A DNA stretch of 64,000 nt, from contig CAZHOJ010000002.1 of NCBI GenBank assembly GCA_964534125.1, positions 62,001 to 126,000 on the forward strand, in the 5' to 3' direction. The notes under the pieces are model-generated. The model did no database searches, was not told the DNA's origin, and was given only the letters and a program-made list of their open reading frames with translations. The position numbers and the translations under genes were made by a program. Each line of letters opens with the position of its first letter. Position 1 is the first letter of the stretch. Below, in pieces: positions 15,356 through 24,597 of this stretch. The DNA is from 2-02-FULL-55-14 sp964534125. GTDB taxonomy: Bacteria > Bacteroidota > Ignavibacteria > UBA10030.

Positions 15356-17730
15356 CAGCAAGGCCTGCCGTCCGTATCGCGGTCCTTCTTGCTGCCGGCA
15401 TCTTCATCGCACAGGAAGCACAGCTCCCTGCGGCGATGTGGTACGCCGTCTTCCTCTGTAACGCCCTCCTTGCGTTCATCTTCTCATCATTCTGGCGCGC
15501 CCCGTCCGGCCAGACACGGCACCATGGTATGCTCCGGGACGGTTCGTACAATACCTCGATACTCTGTCTCGGTGCAACGCTCCTTGCCGTCACCGGGCAG
15601 AACGATGCCAGACATCGGCTTGACCCGCCCTATCCGGACTATCCTGTGCAGGCATGGGGTTGGGTCGCAACTCCCCTCAATCCCACCCGGACGGGCCACT
15701 CTTTTGTTCTGGCCACGGATTCTATCGTATCTCCCGGATGGATGGACAGGAGCGAGAGGGACGTGGTGGTCTACGTCGGTTCGCGCGTGGCCGGTCGACG
15801 GCCGCTTCCCGGTACGAGGATCGCTCTCGCCGGCACGCTTGAGCGGTTCCCCCGTGCCCGTAATCCCGGTGAGCACGACTATGGCGTCACGCTGGATGTG
15901 CTGGGCATTTCCGGCGTCCTCAGGGGAACATCGTGGGTCATAGACACGACCGTATCGATCGGACCTCTGCAGAGCGTCGTTGGATCGATCCAGGACAGAT
16001 TATACCGCTGGATCGACGCGCTGCACCCGGGTGAACACGGATCGTTCGTCAAGGGCATTATTCTCGGGTACCGCGCTGATCTGCCGGAGGATCTTAAGGA
16101 GGCCTTCATGCTCACCGGTACGGTGCACATCCTTGCCGTATCCGGCTCGAACGTCGCCCTCATTGCCCTCATCGTCATGGTGTGTTCGGGATTCCTCCGG
16201 GTCGGACGCGTTATCAGGGTCGGGCTCACCATCGCAGGTATGCTCTTTTATATGATGGTCACGGGTGGTGGGCCGTCGATCACCCGGGCCACCATCATGG
16301 GGATCACAGTCGTGCTCCTCACATTCCTGCCGCGTCGCGGAGATGTTATCCAATCACTGGGAGTCTCGGCAACCATCCTGCTCCTGCTCGATCCCCGGAA
16401 CCTCTTCGACGCCGGATTCCTGCTTTCGTTCGCGTCTGTGATCTGGATCGTAACGGGCAACGATGCCCTCCAACGTTTCATCAGACGGATGCCGGAAGAG
16501 TTCAGGGAATCCCCCGGGGTCCGCTCAGCACTCCAGTTGTGCGGTGTCTCCCTCCTCGCTCAGCTCGGGACAATTCCCGTGTCGGCGTTGTTCTTCGGCC
16601 AGATATCCCTCATATCTGTCTTCGCCAATCTCCTTGTTGTTCCGCTGTCGGCGATCGTCTTGCTCCTTGGAGTGGCTGAGCTGTCGTTCTACGGGATGCT
16701 GCCCGTGCTTGCCTCGCCATACGCAGCTGCGAATGGTCTGGTGATAGATGTTCTCTTGGGGTTCGTGCGCCTTGTCTCCCAGGTGTCATTCGCATCTGTC
16801 GAGATCCATCTTGGTGGGCTCGCCGAAGCGGTCCTGCTCTACTGCGTCTTTGTCGCGGTGGTGTGGTGGTCTATCACACGTGTCCGGAACACCGCCATAC
16901 TCGCCGGCGTTCTTTGCCTGAATCTGATGGTGTGGCCCGCAGCGCTCAGGCCGCCTGGCGGCAGCTTCGAATGGATCGCAGTCGATGTCGGTCAGGGGGA
17001 TGCTCACATCGTCAGGACCCCCGAGGGCAGGACCATGCTCATCGATGCAGCTCCTCAGGAACGCACTGCCGAACGGACACTGCTTCCGGTTCTCGAACAT
17101 CTGGGGGTCGATGAGATCGATCTCCTGGTCATTTCACACCCCCATTGGGATCATATCGCAGGACTCGGTGTGTTGCTCGACCATGTTCCCGTCCGTACAT
17201 TGGTCCTCACAGACTCTGTCAGCCTTCGGGAAGACGTGCTGGAGAGCATCGACGCGAAAGGGATACTCGTTCTCCGGGCGCGGACTGGTGACGTCCTGCC
17301 GTTCGGCTCCGGGGTTCGATGCTACGTCCTTCACCCGGGTATCGTCCGTCCGTGGGAGGGGTGGAACAACAATTCGCTCGTCCTTTCGGTGCGTTATGGC
17401 AGTACGGGCGTCCTGTTCACGGGAGATCTGGAGGAAGAGGGAGAAGAAGTTGTCGTTGCCAGATACGGTGATTTTCTGCGGAGCGACCTCTTGAAGGCCG
17501 GCCACCATGGCAGCAGCACATCCACGAGCCCCGTGCTGCTCGGGGCTGTTCAGCCGGCAGATGCGATCGTGTCGGTCGGTTGGAGGAATCGGTTCGGACA
17601 TCCTTCTCCTGAGCGTGAAGCGCTCCTGCGGGACCGCGATGTCGGGATCCACAAAACGTCCGAGCAGGGTGCGCAATGGTGGCGAAGCGATGGGTATGTG
17701 TGGGACCATGCATCCTGGACACTTCACTGA
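15319..17730 (+). CDS. comEC: ComEC/Rec2-type DNA uptake channel
   Basis: ComEC carries single-stranded DNA across the inner membrane during transformation. The 803-residue protein has two N-terminal spans, a DUF4131-like outer part, the multi-span competence domain (HILAVSGSNVALIAL near residue 270-285) and a C-terminal metallo-beta-lactamase domain with VGQGDAHIVRTPEGRTMLIDA and SHPHWDHIAG near residue 605. The GTG start lies inside the previous gene. All three canonical domains are present and uninterrupted, so it looks functional. No other competence genes are adjacent. Confidence 0.92.
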   Translation: MPQRSNAIQRGVAARPAVRIAVLLAAGIFIAQEAQLPAAMWYAVFLCNALLAFIFSSFWRAPSGQTRHHGMLRDGSYNTSILCLGATLLAVTGQNDARHRLDPPYPDYPVQAWGWVATPLNPTRTGHSFVLATDSIVSPGWMDRSERDVVVYVGSRVAGRRPLPGTRIALAGTLERFPRARNPGEHDYGVTLDVLGISGVLRGTSWVIDTTVSIGPLQSVVGSIQDRLYRWIDALHPGEHGSFVKGIILGYRADLPEDLKEAFMLTGTVHILAVSGSNVALIALIVMVCSGFLRVGRVIRVGLTIAGMLFYMMVTGGGPSITRATIMGITVVLLTFLPRRGDVIQSLGVSATILLLLDPRNLFDAGFLLSFASVIWIVTGNDALQRFIRRMPEEFRESPGVRSALQLCGVSLLAQLGTIPVSALFFGQISLISVFANLLVVPLSAIVLLLGVAELSFYGMLPVLASPYAAANGLVIDVLLGFVRLVSQVSFASVEIHLGGLAEAVLLYCVFVAVVWWSITRVRNTAILAGVLCLNLMVWPAALRPPGGSFEWIAVDVGQGDAHIVRTPEGRTMLIDAAPQERTAERTLLPVLEHLGVDEIDLLVISHPHWDHIAGLGVLLDHVPVRTLVLTDSVSLREDVLESIDAKGILVLRARTGDVLPFGSGVRCYVLHPGIVRPWEGWNNNSLVLSVRYGSTGVLFTGDLEEEGEEVVVARYGDFLRSDLLKAGHHGSSTSTSPVLLGAVQPADAIVSVGWRNRFGHPSPEREALLRDRDVGIHKTSEQGAQWWRSDGYVWDHASWTLH

Positions 17731-17748
17731 TCGGAATACGGAGCGAGC

Positions 17749-19398
17749 ATGACTGAAGAAGAAATTCAGGCACGGCGTGAGCGATGGGAGAAAGAGACGC
17801 GGGATCCGTCACTTCGCGGCAAGTCGGTCGACCCTGAAGCCTTCAGGACTGATTCCGGCATACCGGTCGAGGAGGTCTACGCATTCTTTTCGGACCCCGA
17901 ACTTGCGCGAACAGGGTTCCCCGGTGAGTTCCCCTTCACGCGTGGCGTTCATCCCACGATGTATCGGGGGAGGCCGTGGACGATGCGGCAGTATGCGGGA
18001 TTCGGGACCGCTGAGGAATCGAACAAACGGTACAGATACCTCATCGACCATGGTACAACAGGGTTGTCTGTTGCATTCGACCTCCCGACGCAGATAGGGT
18101 ATGATTCGGACCATGCCATGGCCGAAGGGGAGGTGGGGAAGGTCGGCGTTGCCATCGATTCCATCGACGACATGCGTCGCCTGTTCGACGGCATCGCTCT
18201 GGACAAGGTTTCCACTTCTATGACCATCAATGCGACTGCGCCCATCCTGCTCGCGCTCTATGTTGCACATGCGCAAGGACAGGGGATTGAACCGGGCGCC
18301 CTGTCCGGGACGGTACAGAACGATATTTTGAAGGAATACGCTGCCCGCGGCACCTACATATTCCCCCCGGCACCCTCCTTGCGGTTCGTCACGGATGTCT
18401 TTGAATGGTGCAGCGGGCACATGCCACGATGGAACACCATATCGGTGAGCGGATACCACATCCGGGAAGCTGGTTCAACCGCGGTGCAGGAGCTTGCCTT
18501 CACGCTCGCAAATGCGATCGCCTATGTCCAGTCCGCAGTCGATCGCGGTCTTGATGCCGATGTGGTGGGGAAGCAGATCTCCTTCTTCTTCAATGCGCAC
18601 AACACCTTCTTCGAGGAGGTCGCGAAGTTTCGTGCTGCACGCCGGTTGTGGGCGCACATCATGAAGGACCGTTTCGGCGCACAGCGGCCGGAGAGCATGA
18701 AGCTCCGGTTCCATGCGCAGACCGGCGGCTCGACCCTCACAGCACAGCAGATCGACACGAACGTCGTGCGTGTGACCATCCAGGCTCTTGCGGCCGTGCT
18801 CGGCGGATGCCAATCGCTGCATACGAACTCCCGCGATGAGGCTCTCGCCCTGCCGACGGAAGATTCCGCGCGTCTGGCGCTTCGCACCCAGCAGGTCATC
18901 GCGTATGAGACGGGAGTGACGCACACGGTCGATCCGCTCGGGGGTTCGTTCTTCGTTGAGTCCCTCACCGATGAGATGGAACGGCACGTCCTCGAATACC
19001 TGGACAAGATCGACGGGATGGGGGGGGCGGTGCGGGCCATCGAGAAGTCCTTCATTCAGAGCGAGATCGCCGCAAGCTCATATGCGTACCAGAAGAGCAT
19101 TGAACAGGGGAGCAAGACCATCGTCGGCGTCAATGCGTTCACGATGGAAGAGGACGTTCGGCCTGAGCTTCACACGATAGATCCGTCCCTCCAGAAGCGG
19201 CAGATCGAACGGGTACGTGCTCACAGGGAGCAACGTAATGCAAGGGCATGGGAAACGTCCATGAAGGAGGTCCGGGAATGTGCGGTTGAGGGGAGAAACC
19301 TCATGCCTGCCTTGATTCCAGCGGTGATCGCCGGGGCAACAGTCGGAGAGATATCCGGCGTGCTTCGGGAGGTCTGGGGCGAGTACGACGGGGGCTGA
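17749..19398 (+). CDS. acyl-CoA (methylmalonyl-CoA) mutase, large/catalytic subunit
   Basis: 549 residues matching only the substrate-binding TIM barrel of B12-dependent acyl-CoA mutases: EFPFTRGVHPTMYRGRPWTM, FDLPTQIGYDSDH, ISVSGYHIREAGSTAVQELA and RFHAQTGGSTLT. The cobalamin-binding DxHxxG domain is absent, as in mutases where a small separate subunit carries B12. That partner is not in the window, nor are the epimerase or the MeaB-type GTPase. Methylmalonyl-, ethylmalonyl- or isobutyryl-CoA specificity cannot be decided here. It follows comEC by 18 nt and ends at an intrinsic terminator. Confidence 0.88.
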   Translation: MTEEEIQARRERWEKETRDPSLRGKSVDPEAFRTDSGIPVEEVYAFFSDPELARTGFPGEFPFTRGVHPTMYRGRPWTMRQYAGFGTAEESNKRYRYLIDHGTTGLSVAFDLPTQIGYDSDHAMAEGEVGKVGVAIDSIDDMRRLFDGIALDKVSTSMTINATAPILLALYVAHAQGQGIEPGALSGTVQNDILKEYAARGTYIFPPAPSLRFVTDVFEWCSGHMPRWNTISVSGYHIREAGSTAVQELAFTLANAIAYVQSAVDRGLDADVVGKQISFFFNAHNTFFEEVAKFRAARRLWAHIMKDRFGAQRPESMKLRFHAQTGGSTLTAQQIDTNVVRVTIQALAAVLGGCQSLHTNSRDEALALPTEDSARLALRTQQVIAYETGVTHTVDPLGGSFFVESLTDEMERHVLEYLDKIDGMGGAVRAIEKSFIQSEIAASSYAYQKSIEQGSKTIVGVNAFTMEEDVRPELHTIDPSLQKRQIERVRAHREQRNARAWETSMKEVRECAVEGRNLMPALIPAVIAGATVGEISGVLREVWGEYDGG

Positions 19399-19416
19399 TT
19401 TTGTCGGCCCCTTTTT
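19391..19416 (+). terminator. intrinsic terminator after acyl-CoA mutase gene
   Basis: GGGGCTGA (19391-19398) pairs with TCGGCCCC (19404-19411), with one U-G wobble and a 5-nt loop, followed by TTTTT. It overlaps the stop codon of the mutase gene. Confidence 0.75.
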
Positions 19417-19458
19417 GCACCTTTCAGGAGAGAGTGAAAGGAGGCCATAGCGCACGTT

Positions 19459-21381
19459 GTGACTGCATGGGGAATGACATCCTGCCGCGTCATTCCTCGA
19501 CCACACCGAAGACGATCCTGCGTCTGGAGTACGGTACGCACCGCATCCGTGCGTACACATGCGGCTCTGGTGCTCACGCTGGTCGTGTACGGGCTCCTGC
19601 CGGGTCAATCCGAGCGGATGGCTGTCGAGGGAAGCATTCAGCTCGACGACGCGAGCGTTCCCCGGGACGCGCACATCCGCGTCCTGCGCCCTGACGGATC
19701 GGTCGCCCGCACCATCTCCCCATATGCCTCGAATCCCTCACGGTTCGGCGTTCGGTTCAGCGCACAGGATGGGTTCCTTCCCGGCGACTCCATGTCCTTT
19801 CGCATCGTTCTTTCGGAACGTGATTCGTTCCCGGCCCGCATCGCCGGCTCTCCATTGTACTACCAGCCGTCGCCTCCACAGGAGCTCGCCGTCAGCCGCA
19901 TTCTGCTCTTCCGGAACCACCTTCCCGTGATCCGGCGGCCGCTGCCCGATACGGTGATCAACGAACAGGACTTCTTCCGGTTCAAGATCACTGCGCAGGA
20001 CGCAGACGGTGATCGACTGATACACCGTTTCGTCTCAGCTGCCCCCGGTGCTTATATCGACTACCGCAACGGATATATCACATGGACGCCCGGGTATGAT
20101 CAGGCGGGCACATACGAATTCGTCATCGGTGTCGCAGATGATATGGAAGAGGCGTTCAGCCGGGCGTCCCGCATCGTCGTCCGCAATCTCAACCGGCCAC
20201 CCCGCATCGTCGGGCAACCGGAGGACCGGATAGTCCAGGAAGGTGAGGTGCTGACCGTTCACATCGATGCTGTCGATGAGGACGGAGACTCTCTGAGCTA
20301 TTATCTGCTCGAGAACGAGTACAAGGCCTCGTTCTACAGCCCGAACGGTGTCTTCAATTGGCCGCTCGATCACTCATCGGCCGGCGGCTATCAGTTCATC
20401 TGCGTCATATCGGATGGCGAGATCTCCGACACATCCTTCCCGTTCCGTGTCCTGGTCCAGAACACGAACCGCAGTCCTGCGTTCCGGACATCGCTGTTCG
20501 ATACCATCGCAGTTGAAGGAGAGATGCTCCAGTACGGGTATGAGGCAGAAGATCCCGATGGAGATCCGGTGTACTATGCCCTCGAGTTGGCCCCCGAGGG
20601 CGTCAACTTGACTCCCGAAGGTCACCTCAGCTGGACGCCCGCGTTCGACCAGGCAGGATCGTACATCATCATCGTCAGCAGCTCCGACGGGTCTGCCGCA
20701 TCAGAATCTGTCGCCCGGGTCACTGTGCTGAACAGGAACAGACGGCCTGCGTTCGTTCAGCCTGTCATCCCGATCGTCCGGAGGAACCCCACGTACTATG
20801 AAGGATCGTACATCGAGCTGACGTGGCCATCCGCTCAGGACCCGGATGCCGATGATACGCTCCGTTACTCGATGCGGCTGATGGGGAGGGACCTTGATAC
20901 GACATTTACGGACATTGCAGATACGAGCCTGGGATTCCTCGGAGGAGGGGTACTGGGGAGCGGCAACGAATTCCGCTGGATGGTCACCGTGACCGATGGG
21001 TATGAGTCGGTCGTCCTGCGGGATACCTCATCATTCCGTCTTGTCCCGCGCCCGGCGGTCCTGACGGAGGAACCGACCGTCGGTGATGTTCAGTTCTCAT
21101 TTGCTCTGGGACCGGGATCATCCGAATCTAACTCGTCAGCCACGGCCATTACCTACTCGCTCGCGGAGAGGAGTGATATCGTGCTTGCAGTGTATACGAT
21201 GCTCGGGGAGAGGATCGTGACGCTGGAGGAGGGGGAGCGGGACGCTGGAACATATCAGGCCCTGTTCGATGCAGCAACACTTCCAAGCGGTATCTACATG
21301 TTCAAACTGGAGGCACATCCCCTCGAGGGGAACCGGCTGCGCGATTTCGTCAGCACGCGCAGAATGGTTCTGGTGAGATGA
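19459..21381 (+). CDS. secreted cadherin/Ig-like repeat protein with T9SS-type sorting domain
   Basis: A basic N-region is followed by a signal peptide (ALVLTLVVYGLLPG). Three clear repeats of about 95 residues and a fourth, diverged one then carry DxDGD calcium-type motifs (AQDADGDRL, VDEDGDSL, AEDPDGDPV) and FNW/ITWTP-DQAGTYEF strands, the He-PIG/cadherin-like fold. The last 80 residues (ITYSLAERSDIVLAVYTMLGE, then SGIYMFKLEA) match the type A C-terminal sorting domain used by Bacteroidota type IX secretion. It is thus probably exported and surface-anchored, for adhesion or as a scaffold. The start is unsure: GTG 19459 is 14 nt after AAAGGAGG, and ATG 19474 is another choice. Confidence 0.82.
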   Translation: MTAWGMTSCRVIPRPHRRRSCVWSTVRTASVRTHAALVLTLVVYGLLPGQSERMAVEGSIQLDDASVPRDAHIRVLRPDGSVARTISPYASNPSRFGVRFSAQDGFLPGDSMSFRIVLSERDSFPARIAGSPLYYQPSPPQELAVSRILLFRNHLPVIRRPLPDTVINEQDFFRFKITAQDADGDRLIHRFVSAAPGAYIDYRNGYITWTPGYDQAGTYEFVIGVADDMEEAFSRASRIVVRNLNRPPRIVGQPEDRIVQEGEVLTVHIDAVDEDGDSLSYYLLENEYKASFYSPNGVFNWPLDHSSAGGYQFICVISDGEISDTSFPFRVLVQNTNRSPAFRTSLFDTIAVEGEMLQYGYEAEDPDGDPVYYALELAPEGVNLTPEGHLSWTPAFDQAGSYIIIVSSSDGSAASESVARVTVLNRNRRPAFVQPVIPIVRRNPTYYEGSYIELTWPSAQDPDADDTLRYSMRLMGRDLDTTFTDIADTSLGFLGGGVLGSGNEFRWMVTVTDGYESVVLRDTSSFRLVPRPAVLTEEPTVGDVQFSFALGPGSSESNSSATAITYSLAERSDIVLAVYTMLGERIVTLEEGERDAGTYQALFDAATLPSGIYMFKLEAHPLEGNRLRDFVSTRRMVLVR

Positions 21382-22190
21382 TCATGTCCTATCCCCGCGC
21401 TACCACGTCCACATTGAAGTCCCTGCGGTCTCTGAAGCGGAAAGGCCCACGGGCGGAAACGGGGCTTTTCCTCGTCGAAGGTCCGAAGCTCATCCGGGAA
21501 GCGTTCGCTGCCTCATGGGAGATAACGTCCCTGCTCGTTGTGCCCGCAGAAATGTCGCGGCACGATGCGATACGTGATGTTCTCGCTGACGCTGAGGCCG
21601 CAGGCATCGTCGTTCAGCAGTGTGCGCCGAAGGACATGGCCTCCATCTCTGAGACAGAGCAATCGCAGGGCATCCTTGCGACGGTACATAAGCGTCAGTC
21701 CCGGATGATGGACATCCCCGAGGAGGCGCACATCATCCTTGCGCTCGATGGCGTTCAGGACCCCGGCAACGTCGGGACGTGCATCCGGTCAGCAGCCTGG
21801 TTCGGGGCCGCCGGTGTGGTCCTAGGGGCGGGGTGTGCATCCCTGTTCAACGACAAGACCATCAGGGCCTCGGCAGGCTCCATCTTTCATCTTCCTTGCG
21901 TCGAAGACAATGACCTCGCAGGCATCCTCCGTGGCAAGAGGTCGCAAGGATATCACGTCATCGGTGCGGATGGGCACGCACCCCGGCTGTACACCGAATT
22001 GTCCGAGTGTCATCGTCTGGTTCTCGTCCTTGGAAGCGAGGCCGCAGGCCTGTCTCCGGATGTTCGTGCATCGGTTGAGACACTCGTCTCCATCCCGCGT
22101 CAGGGCCATGGGGAATCGTTGAATGTCTCGATCGCCGGATCTATCATCCTCGCGCATTGTGCGCACTTCCACGGCAGCGGAGAGCTATGA
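21378..22190 (+). CDS. SpoU/TrmH-family RNA 2'-O-methyltransferase
   Basis: A SPOUT-fold methyltransferase, probably acting on 23S rRNA or tRNA. The N-terminal substrate-binding domain has GLFLVEGPKLIREA. The catalytic knot has motif 1 DPGNVGTCIRSAAWFGA, motif 2 LVLGSEAAGLS and motif 3 SLNVSIAGSIILAH. The 270-residue length is typical of RlmB/TsnR-like enzymes. Its ATG overlaps the previous stop and its own stop overlaps the next start. Confidence 0.9.
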   Translation: MIMSYPRATTSTLKSLRSLKRKGPRAETGLFLVEGPKLIREAFAASWEITSLLVVPAEMSRHDAIRDVLADAEAAGIVVQQCAPKDMASISETEQSQGILATVHKRQSRMMDIPEEAHIILALDGVQDPGNVGTCIRSAAWFGAAGVVLGAGCASLFNDKTIRASAGSIFHLPCVEDNDLAGILRGKRSQGYHVIGADGHAPRLYTELSECHRLVLVLGSEAAGLSPDVRASVETLVSIPRQGHGESLNVSIAGSIILAHCAHFHGSGEL

Positions 22191-23119
22191 ATCTGATCGC
22201 GGGATTTTCCGTCGGCCACTGGACCAATGCGGACGCGTGCACAGGGTGTACCGTCATTCTCTGTCCTCCGTCGACCGTAGCGAGCTGCGAGGTGCGCGGT
22301 AGTTCTCCGGGAAGCCGTGAGCTTGCACTGCTTGCGCCCGACAAAAAACTGAATGAGGTCCACGCGCTGCTGTTGACCGGTGGAAGCGCGTTCGGCCTTG
22401 CGGCGGCGGATGGTGTCGTCCGTTGGCTTGAAGAGCACGACCGCGGATATCAGACCCCCTGGGGAAAGGTTCCGATCGTTCCTGCAGCGGTCATTTTCGA
22501 TCTGAACCTGGGGCCGTGGAACGTTCGTCCCGGCCCGGCGGAGGGATATGCGGCATGTGAGTCGGCAACGAACGACATCAGGACCCAAGGGAACATCGGT
22601 GCCGGGTGCGGTGCGACGGTCGGGAAATGGAACGGGATGGAAAACAGGATGAAGGGTGGATTCGGATGCTCAGAGGTCCGGAAGGAGACCCTCATTGTCC
22701 AGGCATGTGCGATCGTGAACGCCGTCGGCGACGTGCTCGCGCCGGATGGGACCATCATTGCCGGAGCCCGAACAGGCGATGGAGGCTTTGCCGCAACGGT
22801 GCGCGATGGGCGCATGCCCGCCGCCAAAGGCACAGCCGATCTGACGAACACAACGCTCGTCGCGATCATGACCAACGCGCGCCTCGACAAGCGCGACTGT
22901 TTCCGGGTGACGCAGCGGGTCCATGACGGATTTGCACGTGCCATCGTGCCCGTGCACACCTCCTACGACGGGGATGTCTCGTTCGTCCTGTCGAACGGTA
23001 ACGTGGAGGCAGACCTCGATATGGTGGCGGAGGAAAGCGCGCGTGTCGCTGCAGAGGCGATACGGAATGCGGTCACCGCAGCGACACCGCTTGCAGGAGT
23101 TCCTGCCGCACGCGGGTGA
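22187..23119 (+). CDS. P1-family N-terminal nucleophile peptidase (DmpA/NylC-like)
   Basis: 310 residues of the self-cleaving P1 family: MNLIAGFSVGHWTN, LLLTGGSAFGLAAADGVVRW, NIGAGCGATVGK and RMKGGFGCSE. The stretch LTNTTLVAIMTNA resembles the Asn-Thr autocleavage site of NylC, which would make Thr222 the nucleophile. Members act as aminopeptidases or amidases on D- or beta-amino acid peptides and nylon oligomers. ATG 22187 overlaps the methyltransferase stop. The physiological substrate is unknown. Confidence 0.87.
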   Translation: MNLIAGFSVGHWTNADACTGCTVILCPPSTVASCEVRGSSPGSRELALLAPDKKLNEVHALLLTGGSAFGLAAADGVVRWLEEHDRGYQTPWGKVPIVPAAVIFDLNLGPWNVRPGPAEGYAACESATNDIRTQGNIGAGCGATVGKWNGMENRMKGGFGCSEVRKETLIVQACAIVNAVGDVLAPDGTIIAGARTGDGGFAATVRDGRMPAAKGTADLTNTTLVAIMTNARLDKRDCFRVTQRVHDGFARAIVPVHTSYDGDVSFVLSNGNVEADLDMVAEESARVAAEAIRNAVTAATPLAGVPAARG

Positions 23120-23664
23120 TGTCAGAAGCTGGAATCGGGAGCGAAACCGGCGTATATTGGCACCTCGAACATTGCTCACCACTTCGATCTCGTCGCTCAT
23201 TGCCAGTCTTCACATCGGAATTTGTTGAGGTCATCGTCTTTCGCCGCAAGGGAAGGCAGTTGTCCTTCCTGTTGCTGAAGAGGTCCACGAACGAGAAGCC
23301 GTATCCAGGTATCTGGCAGGTCGTCAGCGGCAGGCGGCGACGGTCGGAGCGCCCCGTCAGCACAGCTATCCGGGAGGTCCGCGAAGAGACCGGCGCTGCA
23401 CCTGTCGGGCTCTGGGTCCTGCCGTTCGTGAACACTTTCTATGCGCCAGCGGGTGATGCTGTCCATGTCGTACCGACCTTCGCAGCAGAGGTTCGGTCCG
23501 CAGCGAAGATCAGGCTCTCGGGGGAGCATGACGACTACGCCTGGGTATCACGCCGCGTCGCAGGTTCCCGCGTACAATGGCCGGCACACCTGACGATGAT
23601 GGACCTTGTTCGAACGTATGTTCTGAAGCCGAAAAGCGCCGTGCATCGCATCGCCGTTCCATGA
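23116..23664 (+). CDS. Nudix hydrolase
   Basis: A 182-residue Nudix fold protein. The Nudix box is complete: G, five residues, E, seven residues, then REVREETGA (from GRRRRSE to about residue 97). It is preceded by LLLKRSTNEKPYPGIWQVVSG, as in dATP/NTP pyrophosphatases of the MutT/NudB kind. The GTG start overlaps the previous stop. Substrate is not predictable from the box alone; dihydroneopterin triphosphate or a damaged nucleotide are the usual options. Confidence 0.88.
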   Translation: MMSEAGIGSETGVYWHLEHCSPLRSRRSLPVFTSEFVEVIVFRRKGRQLSFLLLKRSTNEKPYPGIWQVVSGRRRRSERPVSTAIREVREETGAAPVGLWVLPFVNTFYAPAGDAVHVVPTFAAEVRSAAKIRLSGEHDDYAWVSRRVAGSRVQWPAHLTMMDLVRTYVLKPKSAVHRIAVP

Positions 23665-23670
23665 TCTGTG

Positions 23671-23677
23671 AAAGGAG
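23671..23677 (+). promoter_or_regulatory. ribosome binding site fixing the PfkB kinase start
   Basis: AAAGGAG lies 5 nt before GTG 23683. It rules out the in-frame GTG at 23668, which overlaps this site. Confidence 0.65.
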
Positions 23678-23682
23678 TATCT

Positions 23683-24597
23683 GTGAGTCTTCTCGTCGTC
23701 GGTTCTGTTGCCCTTGATTCTGTCGAGACACCGTTCGGGAAGGTCAATGATGCCCTGGGAGGCTCAGCGACCTACATCTCGACCTCCGCAGCTTTCTTTA
23801 CCACGCCTGTTCGCGCCGTCGGCGTGGTGGGTGGGGACTTTCCAAAGGAATACCTCAGGTTCCTCGAAGAACGCGGGATCGACCTGGACGGCATTCAGGT
23901 GGTGCAGGATGGAAAGACCTTCCGCTGGTCGGGCCGGTATCATTATGACCTCAATAACCGCGACACGCTCCTCACGGAACTCAATGTGTTCAGCGAGTTC
24001 GACCCGCAGATCCCGGACTCCTACCGGAAGAGCGCTTACGTGTGCCTGGGAAATATCCATCCGGACCTGCAGCGAAAGGTGCTCGAACAGATCGAGCGTC
24101 CTCGGCTTGTCGTCGGCGACACGATGAATTACTGGATTGAGACGACCCCGAAAGAGCTGGAACGGACGCTGTCCGTCATCGACGTTCTCATTCTCAACGA
24201 TTCCGAAGCGCGGCTGCTGGCGAAGGAGCCGAGCCTCATCAAGGCTGCCCGCATCATCCGTTCGATGGGGCCGAAGACAGTGATCATCAAGAAGGGAGAG
24301 CACGGTGCGCTTCTGGTGACCGAATCGACGACCTTTTCGGCGCCGGCGTATCCCCTCGAGACGCTGTATGATCCAACCGGTGCCGGTGATTCATTCGCCG
24401 GAGGATTCATCGGATGGCTCGCGAAGACCGAGGACCTCTCAGATGAGAACCTCAAGCGCGCGGTCATCTACGGAAGCGCCCTCGCTTCCTTCTGCGTCGA
24501 GAAGTTCAGCGTTGACGGGCTTCGTGACCTGTCGACCCTGATGATCCAGGACCGATTCCGTGCCTTCCTGCAGCTGTCCAGATTTGACGAAGCATAG
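23683..24597 (+). CDS. PfkB-family carbohydrate/nucleoside kinase
   Basis: A ribokinase-fold kinase of 304 residues: SLLVVGSVALDSVETPFG at the N-terminus, ALGGSATYIS, NDSEARLL and the catalytic signature DPTGAGDSFAGGFIGWLA near residue 229. The closest type is the adenosine/ribokinase-like group. The next gene is mtnA of the methionine salvage pathway, so a substrate in purine/5'-methylthioadenosine metabolism is plausible, though this is inference. The GTG start has an excellent Shine-Dalgarno sequence. Confidence 0.87.
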   Translation: MSLLVVGSVALDSVETPFGKVNDALGGSATYISTSAAFFTTPVRAVGVVGGDFPKEYLRFLEERGIDLDGIQVVQDGKTFRWSGRYHYDLNNRDTLLTELNVFSEFDPQIPDSYRKSAYVCLGNIHPDLQRKVLEQIERPRLVVGDTMNYWIETTPKELERTLSVIDVLILNDSEARLLAKEPSLIKAARIIRSMGPKTVIIKKGEHGALLVTESTTFSAPAYPLETLYDPTGAGDSFAGGFIGWLAKTEDLSDENLKRAVIYGSALASFCVEKFSVDGLRDLSTLMIQDRFRAFLQLSRFDEA

